64,000 bases of DNA, taken from contig NZ_CP071129.1 in the NCBI RefSeq assembly GCF_017220215.1, positions 62,001 to 126,000 on the forward strand. The letters run 5' to 3'. This document shows positions 27,230 through 37,070 of the stretch, piece after piece. Under the pieces are notes generated by a model, which saw nothing but the letters and a program-made list of their open reading frames with translations, was not told the origin of the DNA and did no database searches. This DNA is from Caballeronia sp. M1242. GTDB taxonomy: Bacteria > Pseudomonadota > Gammaproteobacteria > Burkholderiales > Burkholderiaceae. The position numbers and the translations under genes were made by a program. Within the stretch, counting starts at the first letter, position 1. Every line of letters begins with the position of its first letter.

Positions 27230-28270
27230 TCAATCTCCGCAGTGCCGCGCCGCCGTTTCGTGCGCCGCTTCCGCCCGCATCCCCAGCCGCTCGATGAGCT
27301 TCCGGTCCGCTTCCGCCTGCGGATTACTCGTCGTCAGCAGTTGATCGCCGTAGAAAATCGAATTCGCGCCCGCCGCGAAGCACAGCGCCTGCAACGCCTC
27401 GTTCATCTGCTCGCGGCCAGCCGACAGACGCACCATCGCCTTCGGCATCGTGATGCGCGCCACCGCGATCGTGCGCACGAACTCGAACGGATCGAGCGCC
27501 TCGGTGCCGGTCAGCGGCGTGCCCGCCACCTGGACGAGATTGTTGATCGGCACCGACTCCGGATACGGCTCCATGTTCGCGAGCTGCGAGATCAGCCCCG
27601 CACGCTCGCGACGCGATTCGCCCATGCCAACGATCCCGCCGCAACACACGTTGATGCCCGCATCGCGCACGTGCTCCAGCGTATCGAGGCGGTCCTGATA
27701 CGTGCGCGTCGAGATGATCTGGCCGTAGAACTGCGGCGACGTGTCGAGGTTGTGGTTGTAGTAATCGAGGCCCGCATCACGCAGCGCCTGCGCCTGATGC
27801 GACTCCAGCATGCCGAGCGTCACGCACGTCTCCAAGCCCATCGCCTTCACGCCGCGAATCATTTCCTTGATCGGCTCCAGATGGCGGTCCTTCGGATTGC
27901 GCCACGCCGCGCCCATGCAAAAGCGCGTCGCGCCGTTGGCCTTCGCGGTTTCGGCAGCCTTCAGCACGGCATCCACTTCCATCAGCTTGTCGGCCTTCAC
28001 GCCCGTGTCGTGATGCACGGACTGCGGGCAGTACGCGCAATCTTCCTCGCAGCCGCCCGTCTTGATCGACAACAGCGTGGAAAGCTGCACGGCGTTCGGA
28101 TCGAAGTGCTCGCGATGCACGGTCTGCGCGCGATACAGCAAATCGTTGAACGGCAGTTCGTAGAGCGCGACGACATCCGCGACGCGCCAGCGCGCGGGCG
28201 CTTGCGTCGGCGTGTGTGCTTGAGCGTGATTAGCGTGTTGAGCGGTGCCGGCAGTAAGAGTCTGCGTCAT
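27230..28270 (-). CDS. bioB: biotin synthase
   Basis: 346-aa radical-SAM enzyme inserting sulfur into dethiobiotin. The radical-SAM cluster is C74-x3-C78-x2-C81 ([13 protein letters not shown]). The second-cluster ligands and family strings [26 protein letters not shown] and [15 protein letters not shown] are present. The N-terminal 25 residues are Ala/Thr/Gln-rich and variable. Starts 6 nt after bioD, with AAGGA upstream. Last gene of bioA-F-D-B. Confidence 0.97.
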   Translation of the reverse strand: MTQTLTAGTAQHANHAQAHTPTQAPARWRVADVVALYELPFNDLLYRAQTVHREHFDPNAVQLSTLLSIKTGGCEEDCAYCPQSVHHDTGVKADKLMEVDAVLKAAETAKANGATRFCMGAAWRNPKDRHLEPIKEMIRGVKAMGLETCVTLGMLESHQAQALRDAGLDYYNHNLDTSPQFYGQIISTRTYQDRLDTLEHVRDAGINVCCGGIVGMGESRRERAGLISQLANMEPYPESVPINNLVQVAGTPLTGTEALDPFEFVRTIAVARITMPKAMVRLSAGREQMNEALQALCFAAGANSIFYGDQLLTTSNPQAEADRKLIERLGMRAEAAHETAARHCGD

Positions 28271-28276
28271 GTGAGT

Positions 28277-28978
28277 TCAGTCCTTGAGATGAAGCGTGTC
28301 GAGCAGCGTGCGCACGTCGAGGTGATCGGCGGCGCGCGCCGCATCGCGCGACGTGAGATGCGGAATCACGCCCAGAAGCGGCGCGGCGATGCGTTGCTTG
28401 AGCGTGGCGATGTTTTCGTCGGGATACAGCATAGTCGGATCGACGCGATTGGCCACCCAGCCCGCGAGTGTCAGCCCGCGCGCTGCAATCGCTTCGGCGG
28501 TCAGCAGCGCATGGCTGATGCAGCCGAGCCGCATGCCGACGACGAGCACCACCGGCACCTTCAGCGCGACGGCGAGATCGGCGGTGTCGTGCGTCTCGTC
28601 GAGCGGCACGCGAAAGCCGCCGACGCCTTCTACCACGACGATATCCGCGCGCGTCGAAGCCTCGCGATGCGCATCCACGATGCGCCCGATATCCAGCGCG
28701 ATGCCTTCGCGCGCCGCGGCGATATGCGGCGCGATCGGCTCGCGCATCATGAACGGCGTGCGCATGTCGGGCGGCAGCGCGACGGTCGCGGCGGCGTCCA
28801 GTTGGTCGGCGTCTTCGTTGTGCAGCATGCCGTCGCGCATGACGGCGCCCGAGGCGATCGGCTTCATCGCGGCGGCGCGAAGGCCCGTGCGAGCGAAGCC
28901 GTGAAGCAGCGCGCAGGAGACGAAGGTCTTGCCGATCTCCGTATCGGTGCCGGCGACGAAAAGGGATAAAGCGGTCAT
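28277..28978 (-). CDS. bioD: dethiobiotin synthetase
   Basis: 233-aa ATP-dependent enzyme that closes the ureido ring of 7,8-diaminopelargonate. P-loop GTDTEIGKT (10-18), substrate lysine in [21 protein letters not shown] and [16 protein letters not shown] motifs. Start overlaps the bioF stop by four bases (ATGA), indicating coupling. Confidence 0.95.
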   Translation of the reverse strand: MTALSLFVAGTDTEIGKTFVSCALLHGFARTGLRAAAMKPIASGAVMRDGMLHNEDADQLDAAATVALPPDMRTPFMMREPIAPHIAAAREGIALDIGRIVDAHREASTRADIVVVEGVGGFRVPLDETHDTADLAVALKVPVVLVVGMRLGCISHALLTAEAIAARGLTLAGWVANRVDPTMLYPDENIATLKQRIAAPLLGVIPHLTSRDAARAADHLDVRTLLDTLHLKD

Positions 28979-30165
28979 AGCGTATTCAAAGCGTGGTCGA
29001 GACGGTCGAGGTCTTCGCGACTATGCGCGGCCGAAAGCGAAATGCGCAGGCGCGACGTGCCGGACGGCACCGTCGGCGGTCGAATGGCGGGCACCCAAAG
29101 GCCGTGTGCGTCGAGCGCGGCGGCGATGGCGAGCGTCTCGTCGTTGCCGCCGATCACGAGCGGCTGCACGGCCGTTTGCGAATCCACCGGAAGCCAGCGC
29201 GTGCGCTTGAGCATGGCGCGCGTGGTGTCGACGAGCGTAGCGAGATGCGCGCGGCGCGCGTCGCCTTCATCGCCCGCAATGAGCGCGATGCTCGCCGACA
29301 CGGCATGCGCGACCGCAGGCGGCGCGGCCGTCGTGAAGATATACGGACGCGCGCGCTGCACGAGCCATTCGATGACCGTGGCATGCGCCGCGACGAACGC
29401 GCCCGCGACGCCCGCCGCCTTGCCGAGCGTGCCGACATAGACGAGATGCGGCGAGCGCAGCGCGAAGTGCGCGAGCGCGCCGCGACCTTGCGGGCCGAGC
29501 ACGCCGAAGCCGTGCGCGTCGTCGACGACGAGCCACGCGCCGTACTTCTCCGCCAGTTGGACGAGACCCGCGAGCGGCGCAATGTCGCCGTCCATGCTGA
29601 AGACCGTGTCGGTGACGATGAGTTTCGTCGCGGTCTCGTCGCGCGAGGCGTCGAGCATGGCGTCGAGCGCGGCGAGGTCGGCATGCGGATAAATCTGCGT
29701 TTGCGCGCGGGAAAGCCGCACGCCGTCGATCAGCGAAGCGTGGTTCAGCGCGTCGGAGAACACGAGCGTGCTGCGGCCGGCCAGCGTGGTGAGCACGGCG
29801 AGATTCGCCATGTAACCGGTGCTGAAGTAGAGCGCGCGCGGATCGTCGACGAAGCCGCCCGAGAACGCGGCCAGATCGTCTTCGAGCCGGGCATGAGCGC
29901 GCGAATGACCGCCGAGCAGATGCGAACCGCCGCTGCCGGCGCCGTAAAGCGCAGCGCCTTCGGCGAGCGCCGCGCGGATCGCTTCGTGCGCGGCGAGGCC
30001 GAGATAGTCGTTGCTCGCGAAGCCGATCATCGCGCGGCCATCGACGGTCATATGCGCGGAATTCGCGCCGTCGATGATCCTGCGACGGCGGCGCAAGCCG
30101 CGTGCGTCGATATCGGCGAGACCCTGATTCAGCGTCTCGTAGAGCGCCTGCGTGGTGTCGTTCAT
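28975..30165 (-). CDS. bioF: 8-amino-7-oxononanoate synthase
   Basis: 396-aa PLP enzyme of the alpha-oxoamine synthase family condensing pimeloyl-ACP/CoA with alanine. Shows [45 protein letters not shown] and the PLP-lysine segment [16 protein letters not shown] 30165 overlaps the bioA stop (ATGA) and has GGAG eight bases upstream; a Met three codons earlier (30174) is less likely. Confidence 0.95.
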   Translation of the reverse strand: MNDTTQALYETLNQGLADIDARGLRRRRRIIDGANSAHMTVDGRAMIGFASNDYLGLAAHEAIRAALAEGAALYGAGSGGSHLLGGHSRAHARLEDDLAAFSGGFVDDPRALYFSTGYMANLAVLTTLAGRSTLVFSDALNHASLIDGVRLSRAQTQIYPHADLAALDAMLDASRDETATKLIVTDTVFSMDGDIAPLAGLVQLAEKYGAWLVVDDAHGFGVLGPQGRGALAHFALRSPHLVYVGTLGKAAGVAGAFVAAHATVIEWLVQRARPYIFTTAAPPAVAHAVSASIALIAGDEGDARRAHLATLVDTTRAMLKRTRWLPVDSQTAVQPLVIGGNDETLAIAAALDAHGLWVPAIRPPTVPSGTSRLRISLSAAHSREDLDRLDHALNTL

Positions 30166-31469
30166 GCGGCGCACTCCGCGAGCGTGGCGTCGAGCGTATC
30201 GAGCGTGCGTTGCGCGAGCAGCGCGAGTTCGTCGTCCGAGAGGATGTACGGCGGCATCATGTACACCGTCTTGCCGATGGGACGCATCAGCAGTTCGCGC
30301 TGCAACGCGTTGGCAAAGAAGCGGCGCGAGAACGCGGCATCGTCCGTATCGACATCGAACGCGAAGATCGTGCCGCGCTCGCGGAAGTTGCGCGCGCGCG
30401 CGTGCTTCGCGAGCGGCTGCATCGCTTCACGCAGCAACGCCGACTTGCGGCGGTTTTCTGCGAGCACGTTCGCGCTTTCGAACAAGTCGAGCGTCGCGAG
30501 CGCCGCGCGGCACGCGAGCGGATTGCCCGTGTACGAGTGCGAATGCAGAAAGCCGCGCGTGATGTCGTCGTCGTAGAAAGCGGCGTAGATTTCATCGCGC
30601 GTGAGCACGAGCGAAAGCGGCAGGTAGCCGCCGCTGATGCCCTTCGACAGGCACACGAAGTCCGGCCACACGCCCGCCTGCTCGCACGCGAAGAAGGTGC
30701 CGGTGCGCCCGCAGCCGACCGCGATTTCATCGGCGATCAGATGCACGCCATACTCGTCGCAGAGCGCGCGCAGGCGCGTGAGATATGACGCGTCGTACAT
30801 TGCCATGCCGGCCGCGCACTGCACGAGCGGCTCGACGATCACGGCGGCAAGATGCGCCGCGCGTTCGGCGAAGAGCGCGCGCATCGCGTCGATCGCTGCA
30901 TCCACGCCCGCCGCAGCCGGCGAGGCAACTACATGCGCGTGGCGAATCAGCGGATCGTACGCGTCCTTGAAAAGGGCGACATCGGTCACGCCGAGCGCGC
31001 CGATGGTCTCGCCGTGGTAACTGTTCGCGAGACACGCGAATTCGCGCTTCTCGCACTGGCCGCGATTGCGCCAGAAGTGAAAGCTCATCTTCAGCGCAAT
31101 CTCGACCGCCGACGCGCCATCGGAGGCGAAGAACGCATGGCCGAGCGTCTTTTGCGTGAGCGCGGAAAGACGCTCCGCCAGTTCGACGGCGCTCGCGTGC
31201 GTGCAGCCCGCGAGCATCGCGTGTTCGAGCGTGTCGAGCTGATCCTTGAGCGCGCGGTTGATGTCGGGATTCGCGTGGCCGAAGAGATTGACCCACCACG
31301 AACTGATGGCGTCGAGATAGCGGTTGCCCGCCGGATCGTAGAGCCACGCGCCCTTGCCGCGCGCGATCGGCACGAGCGGCATGCGCTCGTGATGCTTCAT
31401 CTGGGTACACGGGTGCCACACGGCGGCGAGCGAACGCGCGACCCAGTCTTGATTGGCTTCTGTGTTCAA
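30162..31469 (-). CDS. bioA: adenosylmethionine-8-amino-7-oxononanoate aminotransferase
   Basis: 435-aa class-III PLP aminotransferase using SAM as amino donor. Motifs: [12 protein letters not shown] near the N-terminus, [17 protein letters not shown], the PLP lysine in [19 protein letters not shown], and [17 protein letters not shown] chose the TTG at 31469, which has GGGAG five bases upstream and gives a family-like N-terminus. The in-frame ATG at 31568 adds a basic tail, and the first internal ATG would remove the active region. First gene of the biotin operon. Confidence 0.92.
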   Translation of the reverse strand: MNTEANQDWVARSLAAVWHPCTQMKHHERMPLVPIARGKGAWLYDPAGNRYLDAISSWWVNLFGHANPDINRALKDQLDTLEHAMLAGCTHASAVELAERLSALTQKTLGHAFFASDGASAVEIALKMSFHFWRNRGQCEKREFACLANSYHGETIGALGVTDVALFKDAYDPLIRHAHVVASPAAAGVDAAIDAMRALFAERAAHLAAVIVEPLVQCAAGMAMYDASYLTRLRALCDEYGVHLIADEIAVGCGRTGTFFACEQAGVWPDFVCLSKGISGGYLPLSLVLTRDEIYAAFYDDDITRGFLHSHSYTGNPLACRAALATLDLFESANVLAENRRKSALLREAMQPLAKHARARNFRERGTIFAFDVDTDDAAFSRRFFANALQRELLMRPIGKTVYMMPPYILSDDELALLAQRTLDTLDATLAECAA

Positions 31470-31710
31470 AACGGCTCCCAGGCCCGCGCGAACGCGAGCC
31501 GGCACATCGGGCAGGCGCGGCGGCCTGCGCTTTTCGAGGAAACTGCGCGAGACTTTCGCGCGCTCCAATTATCCCGAAAATGGGCGCGGCCTTCGCTTTT
31601 CGCCCACCATTTGGACGATGCAGCCGCGCGCATGCGACGTGCGAAAACGCGCTTTCGCCCGCAACTTCGCTGAACGCGACGGCTAATCGTAGGATAGCCG
31701 CCTCAAGATG

Positions 31711-31737
31711 CAAAAACGCCGGCGCAGCGGCCGGCGT
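31711..31737 (-). terminator. terminator of the exported hydrolase gene
   Basis: ACGCCGGC/GCCGGCGT stem (31716-31737) followed on the minus strand by TTTTTG. It separates the hydrolase from bioA. Confidence 0.8.
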
Positions 31738-31759
31738 GGTTCGAGAGCGTGAACAGCGT

Positions 31760-33004
31760 TCAGCGCGAGGCCGTCTGCGTGTCCGCGCTGTTGTTCTTCC
31801 AGACCACCGCGTTATCGACCGCGTAGAGGCGGCACGGATCGCTGCTCTGCTTCTGGCAGCCGGCAATGGCCACGGCCATCGGATCGTCGCCGCCTTCGGC
31901 CCACGACCACGCGCCCGAGTCGGACACGGCGAACGCGCGGCTCGAATACTGGCTCAGGAAATTGCGATACCCGGCGCGGCCGGCTTCATCGACGAACGGA
32001 ACCGACTGCACGGCGTCGAGGCTCGCGAAATCCGTGGCGTTCGGCGCGTGCGGCTCGGCGACCTGATACTGCACGGAGGTCGGCATGCCGACTTGCGCGA
32101 GGAACGCCTTCACGCGCGGCCACCAGATCTGCACGCCGTCGCGATCGCCGACGAGCCGGTGCGCGTCGTTCTTGTAGGTGCCGAAGTCGACCATGTTCGA
32201 TCGCGCGCCGTGCGAGACGAACGCCGTGTACATCTGCGACGCGAGATCGCCCGGCCAGACCGAATCGTTATCGCCGTACAGCCACAGCGACGGCAGGCGG
32301 ACGTTCTCGCCATACGCGCCGAAGGCATCGACGAGATTCTTCTGCCAGCCCGCGCATTCGTCCTGCCGCAAGCCGCCCGAGAAATTGATGAGACCGCGCA
32401 CGCCCGGCGCGGCGAGCGCATCGCGCGCGCCGTAGGCGATGGTCGTCAGCCCGCCGTGCGACGTGCCCGCGACGACAATATGCGTCTTGTCGACGTAAGG
32501 CTGCGCGCTCATGTACTCGACGGTCGCGGCGACATCGCGCGCCTGCGCAAAACCGTTGGCTTCGACGTTGCAGCCGTGGCCCGCGTAGTCGCCGCCGGAG
32601 CCCGCGAAGCCGCGGCGGTTCGGCACGACGACGACATAACCGTGACGCACGAACTCACGCGCGAGCGCGACCGGCCGGTTGCGCGGCTGGGCGTGCGAAT
32701 CGCCGGGGAGCTTGCCGTGATTGAACACGATCATCGGGAACGGGCCCGCGCCGTCCGGTTTGAAGACGGTGGTTTCGAGCGCGATGTCGTCTTCCGGCAC
32801 CTCGATGACCGTTTCGTTCAGGCCATTCGCGACGACCGGCAGTCGCGCGTCGAGCGCATCCGGAATCTGGCTGAAGACGGGCGCCGAAAGCCCTTCGGAT
32901 TGGCGGATGCCGCCGATCGGTTCGGCGTGCACGACGGACGCGACCAACGACGCCGCGAGCGAGCATGCCATGCTGCATCCGACCAACCAGGTTCTGATCG
33001 CCAT
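31760..33004 (-). CDS. exported alpha/beta hydrolase (dienelactone hydrolase/S9-like)
   Basis: 414 aa with a signal peptide (VGCSMACSLAASLVASVVHA|EPI). The catalytic domain shows oxyanion-region FNHGKLPGD, nucleophile GTSHGG (serine), the acid in LYGDNDSVWPG and a histidine in KNDAHRLVG. About 110 residues after the core form an extra domain, containing two Cys near CQKQSSDPC that could disulfide-bond in the periplasm. Predicted secreted or periplasmic esterase/peptidase. Substrate unknown. An inverted repeat lies 120-145 nt upstream. Confidence 0.8.
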   Translation of the reverse strand: MAIRTWLVGCSMACSLAASLVASVVHAEPIGGIRQSEGLSAPVFSQIPDALDARLPVVANGLNETVIEVPEDDIALETTVFKPDGAGPFPMIVFNHGKLPGDSHAQPRNRPVALAREFVRHGYVVVVPNRRGFAGSGGDYAGHGCNVEANGFAQARDVAATVEYMSAQPYVDKTHIVVAGTSHGGLTTIAYGARDALAAPGVRGLINFSGGLRQDECAGWQKNLVDAFGAYGENVRLPSLWLYGDNDSVWPGDLASQMYTAFVSHGARSNMVDFGTYKNDAHRLVGDRDGVQIWWPRVKAFLAQVGMPTSVQYQVAEPHAPNATDFASLDAVQSVPFVDEAGRAGYRNFLSQYSSRAFAVSDSGAWSWAEGGDDPMAVAIAGCQKQSSDPCRLYAVDNAVVWKNNSADTQTASR

Positions 33005-33331
33005 CCGTGAACTCCGACCGCACTCGAATCAATGTGTTGATATGACGCGGACCACGAATCGCCGGTTGAAGTCACAAGCTGGCCGCGCTGCTGACAATGA
33101 GCAGTGTGGAATGCCGGGCGTTGGAGTCATGCCGCGAAAAGGCATGACAAATGGCTTCAAACTGGAAAAAACGGGTGACCGCATTTGGCCGGGCGCGAGA
33201 ATGACAGCGCCCTGACGCAAACACAGATTACCCGTTCAAAATTGCACTGCACAATAAAGGAAACCCCGTAACAGCTTAATCTGAAAGGAGAAGTTCAGGA
33301 AATTAATACCGTCTTGTTTTTAAGCGAAGAT
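33005..33331. other. intergenic region between hydrolase and ychJ
   Basis: 327 nt, AT-rich near 33230-33330. Contains one perfect inverted repeat (33126-33148). No gene supported. Confidence 0.5.
33126..33148. repeat. perfect 8-bp inverted repeat
   Basis: GTCATGCC, 7-nt loop GCGAAAA, GGCATGAC. Located 122-144 nt upstream of the exported hydrolase; no T-tract, so an operator or leader hairpin is more likely than a terminator. Confidence 0.5.
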
Positions 33332-33751
33332 TTACTTTTCGACGATGTCGCCGTCGATATAAATCCAGTGGCTTTCGGCGTTACGCGTGAAACGGCTCGC
33401 TTCGTGCAGCCGATGCGCGCGCCCGCCGACTTTATATCGCGCGACGAATTCGACTTCTTCGTGATTGCCGTCGATGACCGCGTGCCGTTTGATCTGCAAG
33501 CCGAGCCAGCGCGTGCCGTCGCCGGAAGCGTCGAGATCGGGCGGACAGGTTTTCGCGTCCCATGTCGCGCGCAGATAGGCGGTGTCGCCGAGCACATAGG
33601 CGGTGTAGCGCGAGCGCATGAGTTCCATCGCGTTCGCCGGAAAAGCGCCGCCTTCGATGAAGCGGCCGCAGCAGTCCGCATAGCGCGGCGCGCGCGCGTC
33701 CGGGCGCCGCGACGGCGCTGCGCCGCCGCACGGACACTCGACCGGCGTCAT
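33332..33751 (-). CDS. ychJ: YchJ-family (SEC-C-like) protein
   Basis: 139 aa. The zinc-binding C-P-C-G-G (C7, C9) and ADCCGRFIEGG pair typical of YchJ/SEC-C motifs opens the protein. The rest is the NTF2-like YchJ domain (ELMRSRYTAYVLGDTAYLRATW ... FVARYKVGGRAHRLHEASRF). Start overlaps the GST stop (ATGA). Last gene of the minus-strand block from liuR. Molecular function unknown in the family. Confidence 0.88.
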   Translation of the reverse strand: MTPVECPCGGAAPSRRPDARAPRYADCCGRFIEGGAFPANAMELMRSRYTAYVLGDTAYLRATWDAKTCPPDLDASGDGTRWLGLQIKRHAVIDGNHEEVEFVARYKVGGRAHRLHEASRFTRNAESHWIYIDGDIVEK

Positions 33752-34356
33752 GCATCGACTCCCGGCATCTCGACATGGCCCGGCTGATTGCGCACGCGAT
33801 CCAGCCACGCGCGAATGGCCGGATAGCGCGACAGATCGAGACCCGCTTCGTCGGCCACATGCGTGTAGGCGTAGAGCGCGATGTCGGCCACCGTGTAGCG
33901 CTCGCCGACAAGGAACGTGCGCGACGCGAGATGCTGCTCCATCACGTCGAGCGCGCGATACGAACCGGCAGTCTTCTCGGGCAGACGCGGATCGTCCAGC
34001 TGTTTCAGAAACTCGCGGATGAAGCGCGCCACCGCGACATACGGCTCGTGGCTGTACTGCTCGAAGAACATCCATTGCAGCACTTGCGCGCGTTCGAGGC
34101 GGTCGTTGGGAAGCAGCGCGGAGCCTTCGGCGAGATAGCAGAGAATGGCGTCGGATTCAGAGAGCGTCGTCGTTTCGTCGATGACGAGCACGGGCACCTT
34201 GCCGTTCGGGTTCAGCTTGCGGAAGGCGTCGGTGCGCGTCGCGCCGTGCATCATGTCCACTTCGTGCCAGACATAGGGCAACTTCAGTTGTTCGAGCGCG
34301 AGCCGCACCTTGTAGCAGTTGCCGGACGCCGACACGCCGTGCACGTGATAAGTCAT
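33748..34356 (-). CDS. glutathione S-transferase family protein
   Basis: 202-aa GST. Opens MTYHVHGVSASGNCYKVRLALEQL, with a Ser/Cys-type catalytic region (ASGNCYK). NPNGKVPVLVIDETTTLSESDAILCYLAEG provides the cis-Pro and SES GSH-binding site; the C-terminal FLVGERYTVADIALYAYTHV is the helical-domain signature. Twenty-eight nt after the SDR gene. Unlike the GST at 8.7 kb it has the beta-class-like SNxxK start. Confidence 0.9.
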   Translation of the reverse strand: MTYHVHGVSASGNCYKVRLALEQLKLPYVWHEVDMMHGATRTDAFRKLNPNGKVPVLVIDETTTLSESDAILCYLAEGSALLPNDRLERAQVLQWMFFEQYSHEPYVAVARFIREFLKQLDDPRLPEKTAGSYRALDVMEQHLASRTFLVGERYTVADIALYAYTHVADEAGLDLSRYPAIRAWLDRVRNQPGHVEMPGVDA

Positions 34357-34384
34357 TCCCCGATTCTCCTTGTCATGGCGCGGC

Positions 34385-35062
34385 TCACCAGTCGAGCCGC
34401 GTGCCGTCGTACTGAATGAAGCGGCCGTTGTACTCGTCGCGCAGCGCATGCGCCTCTGCGATCACGGCGCGCATGCCGGTGACGCTGCGCGCCACGTCGA
34501 TGGCCGCGGACGGTCCGCCCATTTCCGTGCGCACCCAGCCGGGATGCAGCGCGAGGCACGCCGAATGACGCGACTGCACCGACGCCACCTTCAGCGCCGA
34601 GTTGAGCGCCGCCTTGCTCGCGCGATACAGCCAGCCGGTCGTGCCGCTCGCCTCGCTAATGCTGCCCATCTTGCTCGACACGACGGCGAGCACGCCGTGC
34701 GCGGCATCGACGAGCGGCAGCAGCACGGGCATCAGTTGCATCGGGCCGCGCACATTAGTATGCATGACGTGATCGAAGTCTTCGGCGCTGAGGGTCTCGA
34801 CGCCTTCGGTGCGCGGGCCGTAGACACCGGATACGATGATCGCCGCATCGAGCCGCTCCTCGTCGAGTTGCCACGCAAGCGCGGCGATCTGCTCCGGCTG
34901 CGTGACGTCGAGCGAAAAGGTCTGCGCGCCGAGCGCATCCAGCGCGGAGAGGGCGGCTTTGTCGCGCGCGGTGGCGAGCACGCGCCAGCCGTCGCGCGCA
35001 TATTGACGCACGAATTCGTGGCCGATGCCGCGAGACGCGCCGAGAATCAGAGCGGTTTTCAT
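34385..35062 (-). CDS. short-chain dehydrogenase/reductase
   Basis: 225-aa NAD(P)-dependent SDR. Cofactor loop GASRGIG (8-14), the structural V-S-S-K/M region, catalytic YRASKAALNSALK (Tyr, Lys) and HPGWVRTEMGG after the active site. Ribosome site AAAGGA. The arrangement after a thiolase suggests 3-hydroxyacyl metabolism, but the short length and HPGW motif match CsgA-like SDRs whose substrates vary. Confidence 0.88.
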   Translation of the reverse strand: MKTALILGASRGIGHEFVRQYARDGWRVLATARDKAALSALDALGAQTFSLDVTQPEQIAALAWQLDEERLDAAIIVSGVYGPRTEGVETLSAEDFDHVMHTNVRGPMQLMPVLLPLVDAAHGVLAVVSSKMGSISEASGTTGWLYRASKAALNSALKVASVQSRHSACLALHPGWVRTEMGGPSAAIDVARSVTGMRAVIAEAHALRDEYNGRFIQYDGTRLDW

Positions 35063-35084
35063 CAGTCGTCCTTTGTTGTCTGCC

Positions 35085-36278
35085 TCAAACCAGTTCGATG
35101 CCCATTGCCGTCGCCTCGCCGCCGCCGATGCACAGCGTCGCCACGCCGCGCTTGCCGCCGCGCGCGCGCAATGCGCCGATCAACGTCACGAGAATACGCG
35201 CGCCCGACGCGCCGATCGGATGCCCGAGCGCGCACGCGCCGCCGTTCACGTTGACCTTGTCGTGCGGCAGGTCGTGCTCGCGCATCGCGGCCATCGTGAC
35301 GACCGCGAAGGCTTCGTTGATCTCGTACAGATCCACATCGTTCGCGCGCCAGCCGTTCTTCTCGAAGAGCTTGCGGATTGCGCCGACGGGCGCGGTCGTG
35401 AAGAGCGCCGGCTGCTGCGCGAACGTGCTGTGTCCGACGACACGCGCAATCGGCGTCGCGCCGAGGCGCTTCGCGGTCGATTCGCGCATCATCACGAGCG
35501 CGGCCGCGCCATCCGATATCGACGACGAATTCGCCGCCGTCACCGTGCCGTCTTTCGCGAACGCCGGTTTCAGCGACGGGATCTTCTCGATGTTCGCCTT
35601 AAACGGCTGCTCGTCGCGTTCAATGACCGTATCGCCCTTCCTGCCCGCCACCGTGACCGGCGCGATCTCCCACGCGAACGAACCGTCCTCGTTCGCGCGT
35701 TGCGCGCGGCGTAGCGATTCCACCGCGAACGCATCCTGCGATTCGCGCGAGAACGCATACGACGACGCGCATTGCTCCGCGAACGTGCCCATCAGGCGGC
35801 CTTTTTCGTACGCGTCTTCGAGGCCGTCGAGGAACATGTGGTCGAGCACCTGGCCGTGTCCCATGCGCATGCCGCCGCGCGCCTTCGGCAGCAGGTACGG
35901 CGCGTTCGTCATGCTCTCCATGCCGCCCGCGACCATCACATCCGCCGAGCCGGCGAGCAGCATGTCGTGCGCGAACATGGCGGCGCGCATGCCCGAGCCG
36001 CACATCTTGTTGATGGTCGTGCAACCGGTCGAGAGCGGCAGGCCCGCGCCGAGCGCCGCCTGTCGCGCGGGCGCCTGACCTTGTCCTGCCGGAAGCACGC
36101 AGCCCATGATGGCTTCGTCGATCTGCTCGGCTTTGAGGCCCGCGCGTTCCACTGCCGCGCGAATGGCGGCCGCGCCCAGTTGCGGCGCCGTCAGCGCGGC
36201 GAAGTCGCCCTGGAACGCGGCCATCGGCGTGCGCGCCGCCGAAACGATGACTACGGGATTCTCTTGTGTCTCACTCAT
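35085..36278 (-). CDS. acetyl-CoA acetyltransferase (thiolase)
   Basis: 397-aa type-II thiolase condensing or cleaving acetoacetyl-CoA. Acyl-enzyme cysteine C93 in NKMCGSGMRA, GGMESMTNAPYLL, NEAFAVV, the catalytic histidine in GGACALGHPIGASGAR and the second cysteine in TLCIGGGEATAM are all intact. Strong AGGAG site. The start overlaps the end of the carbonic anhydrase gene. Fits ketone/leucine catabolism or PHB precursor supply. Confidence 0.94.
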   Translation of the reverse strand: MSETQENPVVIVSAARTPMAAFQGDFAALTAPQLGAAAIRAAVERAGLKAEQIDEAIMGCVLPAGQGQAPARQAALGAGLPLSTGCTTINKMCGSGMRAAMFAHDMLLAGSADVMVAGGMESMTNAPYLLPKARGGMRMGHGQVLDHMFLDGLEDAYEKGRLMGTFAEQCASSYAFSRESQDAFAVESLRRAQRANEDGSFAWEIAPVTVAGRKGDTVIERDEQPFKANIEKIPSLKPAFAKDGTVTAANSSSISDGAAALVMMRESTAKRLGATPIARVVGHSTFAQQPALFTTAPVGAIRKLFEKNGWRANDVDLYEINEAFAVVTMAAMREHDLPHDKVNVNGGACALGHPIGASGARILVTLIGALRARGGKRGVATLCIGGGEATAMGIELV

Positions 36279-37042
36279 GTTTTAGCTCCTGAATGACGCC
36301 CTGAATGACAGAGGGAACATCGCCGAGACGCGCCGCGTCGGACGCGATCACGTCGTTTTCCGCTGCGTGCGCGCCGTCGCGCTTCAGCGCGGCGAGGCAC
36401 GATTGATACGTCGAGTCCACTTTCTCCTGCGCGCTGATCATCATGCCGAGGTTGCGCAGACGGCCATCGTGAACGCCGTAGGTCCAGCCATGCACGGTGA
36501 GCGCCTGCCCGCGCGACCAGGCGTCGTTGACGACCGTGGTGCGGCAGACGTTGAGCGTCTGCTCGATGGTGTTCAGTTCCACGAGCCTGCGATGCCGCGC
36601 TTCGCCCATCGGCCATTCGTCGAGCAACGCGGCGTGTTTCTCGCGCACGTCTTCGACATGACGCAGCCAGTTGTCGCGAGACCCACGCGGCGACCGACCA
36701 GCGCCGCGCCCACGCCCGAGCAGCCGTAATGACCGACGACCATGATGTGCTTGACCTTCAGCATGTCGACGGCGAACTGGATCACCGAGAGACAGTTGAG
36801 GTCCGAATGCACGACCACGTTTGCAATGTTCCGATGCACGAACACTTCGCCCGGCGGCAAGCCGATGATCTGGTTCGCGGGCACGCGCGAGTCCGAGCAG
36901 CCGATCCACAGATATTCCGGCGCTTGCTGATGCGCGAGCCGTTCGAAGAATTCGGCGTCTTCCGCGAGCTTGCGCGTGACCAGTTCTGGTTGTTCTCGAA
37001 CAGATGAACGAGAGGATGGGCTTCGTTGGTACGGTCAGTCAT
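36271..37042 (-). pseudogene. can: beta-carbonic anhydrase, broken by two 1-base losses
   Basis: Beta-class carbonic anhydrase (CO2/HCO3- interconversion) split over three frames. Frame 1 gives [22 protein letters not shown]. Frame 2 resumes as [18 protein letters not shown] through [27 protein letters not shown] and [13 protein letters not shown], so all zinc ligands (Cys and Asp of CSDSR, His and Cys of HYGC) survive. Frame 3 resumes as [13 protein letters not shown] to the end. One base is missing near 36976-36980 and one near 36675-36678; adding both restores a 257-residue protein. The rest is undamaged, so this is either a very recent pseudogene or consensus error. Confidence 0.85.
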
Positions 37043-37070
37043 GTTCGTGTTCGTGTTTCAAGGGCGCGCG

